A DNA stretch of 64,000 nucleotides from Prochilodus magdalenae (lineage: Eukaryota; Chordata; Actinopteri; Characiformes; Prochilodontidae), in assembly GCA_024036415.1 (NCBI GenBank), contig JAMWET010000532.1:186001-250000 (forward strand), given 5' to 3'. Made by a program: the position numbers and the translations under genes. Within the stretch, counting starts at the first letter, position 1; every line of letters begins with the position of its first letter. Below the pieces are notes generated by a model, which had not been told where the DNA came from, did not search any database, and saw nothing but the letters and a program-made list of their open reading frames with translations. Shown here piece by piece: positions 38,060-64,000 of the stretch.

Positions 38060-40359
38060 AAAAGCATTATGTAAAACTTTATTTTTCACTGTACAAATTC
38101 TTCAGATTAGTAATCTGTTGCCAACATGTCGGTACACACACACCTCCTCCACACTCACTCTGCGCTCCAGCCCTGCAGCTGAGACCCTGCCTGGCACCCC
38201 GCCCTGCTTCTCTTCTTTAAAAATCCCCATGAAAAGAACAAAAGATTTATCACAAACTTCTCCATAGCCCTTTTAAATACCCCCACAGCTTTCTGCAGAA
38301 GAAGGAAACAAAGAGGGGGGAGGGCGGGGTGTGAAAAGGGGATTGCTCGGTGTTCATAACAAAGAGGAAAACTCTTGACCCCAGGACAAAGGTAACAATA
38401 GATGAGGACAAAAGCTGAGGCTTCTCTGCTCACCAAAGGAGGATTTGAACAAACAAAACCGAGCTCAACACCGACTTACTTTCACACAACTACTGTTCCA
38501 CTCGCATCTGCCGCATCTGGACTCGGCTCAAACTACTTACACGGCTGCTCGCATCTTACCACACTCTTAGAGCTCTGTAAAACCTGTTATTGAGGTAAAA
38601 GCTGTTATGGACTGTTAATATACTATTATTACCATCGTGTTCGTTTTAAACATCTACTCTCAAAAAAAAAAAAAAAATCACTGTTTGTAAATCCATGTCC
38701 ATTTAAATCCATTTAATTTACAGTATGAAAGGAGTACATCAAAGGATGATGAGCACGATGAACAATAAACCATTTTAAAGCTCTTTGCTTCTGTCAGGCT
38801 GGAAAGGCATATGTAAGCTTGGGATCAGCTGTTGGGCTGAAGCTCCTGCATGTAAGCCCATCTGTAGTGTACAAGAGTAGCCCGGTCCAGCAGTAACTGC
38901 AAACCACAGAGGGCGACAGAGTTCCAGAGACATGCTGCAGCTTGGGGAAGGTGGAAAAGTGACAAAGCAGCGCAGTTTGGTTCTTTACAAACATCTCAAT
39001 GTAAGGACAGCGTTTCTCCAACAACCACCAACTTTAGCCTCTCTGGATGAACAGCAAAACAGATCAGACCAGAGCTGCTATGTATGCATGGAAATGCTAG
39101 TACAGTTAATGTTGGGCCCAACACAGATTAAGCTCGGCTGCACCGATTTCAGACTGGGAGCCCTAGACTTGATCTCTGTCGCTGGAAACGTGGACATGAG
39201 GTGTACAATGCTTTTAGCATTTCAAATCCCTTGAGGTCCCGAGACTCTGAAGAATGGAGACTCCTTTGTTGAACAATCCTCGACAGCTAATAGTGTGTGG
39301 TGTGATGTGGGGTGTGTGTGTGTGGGATGGGGGAAATTTTGAAATTAGCTTTCTCCGAATTGGAAGAATTGGCTGAAATGGCATTATTGTTTTCGTGCAT
39401 CTTCTGAAGCACTGTATAAATACGCCGGCTGGTAAGGTGGATCTTACATGTAAGGACAATTACCCATAATGCATCAAGTCATCATTTCTTTAACAGATTA
39501 AAAGACAAAATCCAAGAAATCATTACATCATCAACTTTTCAGTTACTGACATTGACGTAAATCGTATCCACTTAACTTTCCCCCACATGTTTAACTTACA
39601 AAACTCTTTCTTCTCCGTCTCATTCTTCCAACGTGCACACTTCACTCATACATTCACAACAGCAAGTATCCTCTCTCTCGCTCTCTCCGCCTCTCAGCAC
39701 AACCGACAGTTTCAGGCAATGCTGACAGGTTTCAACCACAGTTATTGGTCACTTTTTAAACAAACTACTGAAACTACCGAAAAAACAAAGAGAATCCGAA
39801 ATGTGAAACTCAAATCAACAATGCAATGAGAAAAGAAACCCAGTTCTCGATTTTAAAAACAGTCACAGAATTTGGGTGTTGGGTTTTGAGTGTTTAGGTG
39901 AAGAGGAAGGAAAGAAGGTTTTTTTGGGGGGTGAGGGGGGGTTTAAAAAAAAAGAAAAGAAAAAGAAAGACATTGTGCAACTGTGAACCAGCCATCAGCA
40001 CTAAGCTCAACGCTTTTCTCTGCAGCTCCCTCTCTCTGTAGAGCTCGCAGCTCTTAAGAGTTTCGAGAGAAAACCAGAGTGAGACAGAGGGAGAGCACAG
40101 CCTGGTCCCATTCCAAACCGACCCACACACACTTCCCTGATGAAGTCCACTACACACTTGTCCTCGAGGGTTTTGAAATCAAAGGTTCTAAAGGTGCTGT
40201 CTGCACACTGGCAAATAATAAAAATACAAAAGGAACAAAAAGAAAGAAGTCCCTTTGAGGAGAAGTGTGCAAGGAGGGTGTAGGGGAGGTGGGGGTGCGC
40301 TGGTTTGGGACATGGCTGTGGTGGTTGTGACCCGGTCTGGCCTGTAGAGGGAGCGTGTC
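38060..40359 (-). terminator. yes1: yes1 3'UTR and poly(A) signal
   Basis: About 2.3 kb of minus-strand sequence follows the TAG stop (40360-40362). AATAAA is on the minus strand at 38083-38078, followed by a GT-rich stretch (TGTGGCTTTGTTTCTGTG, minus strand) at about 38032-38049, as expected for a cleavage site near 38060. It includes an A run at about 38661-38676 (T run in the transcript). Long 3'UTRs are typical of YES1. Confidence 0.65.
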
Positions 40360-61590
<21,231 letters not shown>

Positions 61591-61598
61591 AGTCAAGC

Positions 61599-64000
61599 CT
61601 GTGGAGCAACAAGAGATTACATCACTTTAAAAATCTTTCCAAATGTAAAGTCTACGGCAGTGTTGGTCATGAAGTGGCACTGCACATATGGCTGCCTTGT
61701 CGGTTCTAGTTTTCCATTTCCAGACTCTCTAGGGAGAACCACACACTACTGCAGGAACACGCAAAACGACCCATCACAAACCTGCTGTTTGGCATGAACA
61801 TTGAAGGAGGCACACAATGGCCGAAGCGTCTGTGGGAGAGACTAATGTTCGCAAGGCTGAATTTAGCTGGAAAAACAAAACTTACGATGCGCAGAATTAG
61901 GTACATGCGGAAGTGTGGGGAGTCGAAAAGAATGAAACCAAAACAATCCCGACAAGAGTGACCAGGTTAGCGTACTTAGCGTCTGATAATCTGTGTATGG
62001 GCAGAGCATCTGTGACTATACTAACTGCCCACTAGTCAAAAACTTTTGTTTATCTGACAAGTCAAAATGAATAGTCCTTGCCACACTAGTTCCTCCCCTA
62101 TACTGTTAGGCATGTAAGTGCTGGGGAGAAAAGCATGTTTCCATTGGATCAGCATTAATGCCCTGTACATTGTGGAGCAGTGGCATCTGTGTGGTCTGTG
62201 TAGATGGGGGTTAATCTGATAGGATACTTTGAGGAAAGAGTGCGTAATCTTTCTATGTTCCCGCCGCCAGGCCTGTGGTGTCGCTTGGCTCAGCCAGGCC
62301 AGCTGCACATGTGCAAGGGACTAAGGAATGTGAGTGAGGCCTTGAAGGAACAGGTGGCCCTGAGAGTACCGCAGGAGTCCCGCAGAGACAACACAACTGA
62401 TCTAGACAGACAGACACAGAGCAACAGCCCTCCATGTGTCTGTACAACAGAAAGAGAAACGTTAGAGGCGTTAGATTCATGGGTGTACCACAAAGGGCTA
62501 TTGCTCAAGAACAGCTGAGTAATGATACAGTAATGGATAGATTTCAGTTCAGGAGAAAGAGGAACATGCCCTCCATGTTTCCATTCAAACCAGGCTTTTA
62601 CCATCACTCTCAACTCTGGCTTCACAGCCATGCAAAGTCACCAAGAACCTTAGGGGAGGGGACAAAAAGAACGAGGAGCAGTTGGAAGAACAATTCCTGA
62701 CCTTTTCAGAACAGGTTGCAACATGTTACTTTAGAAAGCCAAAAGGAAATACCATGACATCTCAGACAGGAGCGTCAGTCATGTCTGATCTCAGTTTGTC
62801 ACATATGCTCAAATCACATACAGTGGACTGTGAGCCTCATCCCACCAAAAGACTAACAGAGCCTAATTCAGTAACAATGTGAGAAAGTGTGCTTTCAGCC
62901 TAAAAACAGCCATGAGCATGTGACATCTTAACACAATCTCGGCTTTGAGAAAAGGGCTTTTTAGCACAAGGGTGACTACCACAGCGACCTGCTGAAAGGG
63001 AGCTTTTCAGTATTTGATTCACAATAAAAGGAAACAAACACAAATGCGGAGCGGGCAATATCACAATATTTTAGAATCTATTGAAAATTTTCCATATGTT
63101 GGAGAATATCGGTCATATCAGCATGCCACAAATATTTACAGATGAGACACAATTGGTTTAGTCTCCCCAACCCATCCCCCATCTCACCCACTTTTAACGC
63201 GTACTTTACATCAACATCTAAAGACTAAAATCTATTCAGTCAGGTACAACATTGGACAGTTATGCCACTTTTTAACCCTTTTAACATATTTACGCTCTAT
63301 AACTGCATTTTAGTGCTTCCTGTCATGTGAACCACCATCACATCATTTCACCACATCTGCTGCCAATGCAATGTCACTGGACAGCTCAACACCTTTTGAG
63401 GAGCAAACTACTAGTTCTGTTACAGCTAGATACCAGCAGTGGCCAGCATCTTGCCGAGCGATGAAAGTACCATATCAGGAGGAGGGTATTTGACTGACAT
63501 GCAAAACGATAAATCACAGCCCACTGTTTTGGAACAGAGAGCAGAAGGAGGCAATTATGAAAATTCCTTAAACATCTTATACCGGAAGGCTCACAGTTAA
63601 TCATCAAAACTGTGTATAGTCAAATCTGATTAACTGCAGTCATAAGAATGGCCAATTTCCATCACTTGTAAAAACAGTTGAAGTTTATAAATGTATTATA
63701 GACTCCATACAGTACATACTTACAGTCCATATATGGAAACTACGCTGTAATAACAGCCTGCTTTTAATTCTTATATTTTTGTTAAGTCATTAAAACCAAA
63801 AAGCAAACCCACCTTTCTCAGCCTACAGCAGCTTAGCTCCATAAGTGCTTTGAGCTTTAGGCAGTAGAGGCTATACAAACAAACATTTTAAAGGAATCTT
63901 TAAACAAAACAGAACCTAAATGGCTTATGTTTAATAGTTAATGACATCTGAGAAGAATGCTAAAAAAATGTGCCTTATCATTTTCATTCAGGAAGGGTTT
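61599..64000 (-). other. yes1: yes1 intron 1 (partial, runs off right edge)
   Basis: The intron upstream of the first coding exon. The non-coding exon 1 and promoter are not recognisable in the last 2.4 kb and probably lie to the right. Several open frames at 61700-62700 have no family features. Confidence 0.7.

Overview
This is a vertebrate nuclear window, most likely from a ray-finned (teleost) fish. Short exons with GT-AG introns, CpG-poor AT-rich non-coding DNA, Tc1-like transposons, palindromic MITEs and the teleost SINE-tail signature around 2329-2391 all point that way. The species cannot be named from the sequence alone. No prokaryotic, viral or CRISPR-type content is visible.

Three genes account for nearly all supported coding sequence. 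(1) colec12 (collectin-12, scavenger receptor with C-type lectin) is on the minus strand. Only its 5' end is here: exon 1 (start codon 18612-18614) and exon 2 (12960-13010). About 13 kb of intron 2 runs off the left edge. (2) clul1 (clusterin-like 1) is complete on the plus strand, from a TATA promoter near 27051 to a poly(A) signal at 35839. It has nine exons and 461 codons. (3) yes1 (Src-family tyrosine kinase) is on the minus strand. All eleven coding exons are present (61590 down to 40360, 547 codons), with a 3'UTR to about 38060 and part of intron 1 to the right edge. Every internal yes1 exon length I measured (100, 99, 104, 150, 156, 180, 77, 154, 132) fits the canonical Src-family gene structure.

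Layout: 1-18607 is colec12 introns; 18608-19000 is the CpG-rich colec12 promoter and 5'UTR; 19000-27050 is a gene-free divergent intergenic region holding a 1.6 kb Tc1-like element (23923-25517); 27050-35860 is clul1; 35860-38060 is a short tail-to-tail spacer; 38060-64000 is yes1. The order colec12-clul1-yes1 matches the conserved vertebrate neighbourhood (human 18p11.32), but the tyms and enosf1 genes that lie between CLUL1 and YES1 in human are absent here. The three genes are neighbours by synteny, not a functional pathway: a surface scavenger receptor, a secreted photoreceptor-type chaperone-like protein and a cytoplasmic membrane-anchored kinase.

I did not find a new biological system. 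The most interesting non-textbook structures are: a partial tandem duplication in yes1 intron 7 that carries a dead stub of exon 7; a roughly 650 bp polypurine tract in yes1 intron 4; a (CTA)15/(TAG)15 perfect inverted microsatellite in yes1 intron 9; a Tc1 element with 98.5% identical terminal repeats but a frameshifted transposase; and CRX/OTX-like sites upstream of the clul1 TATA box.
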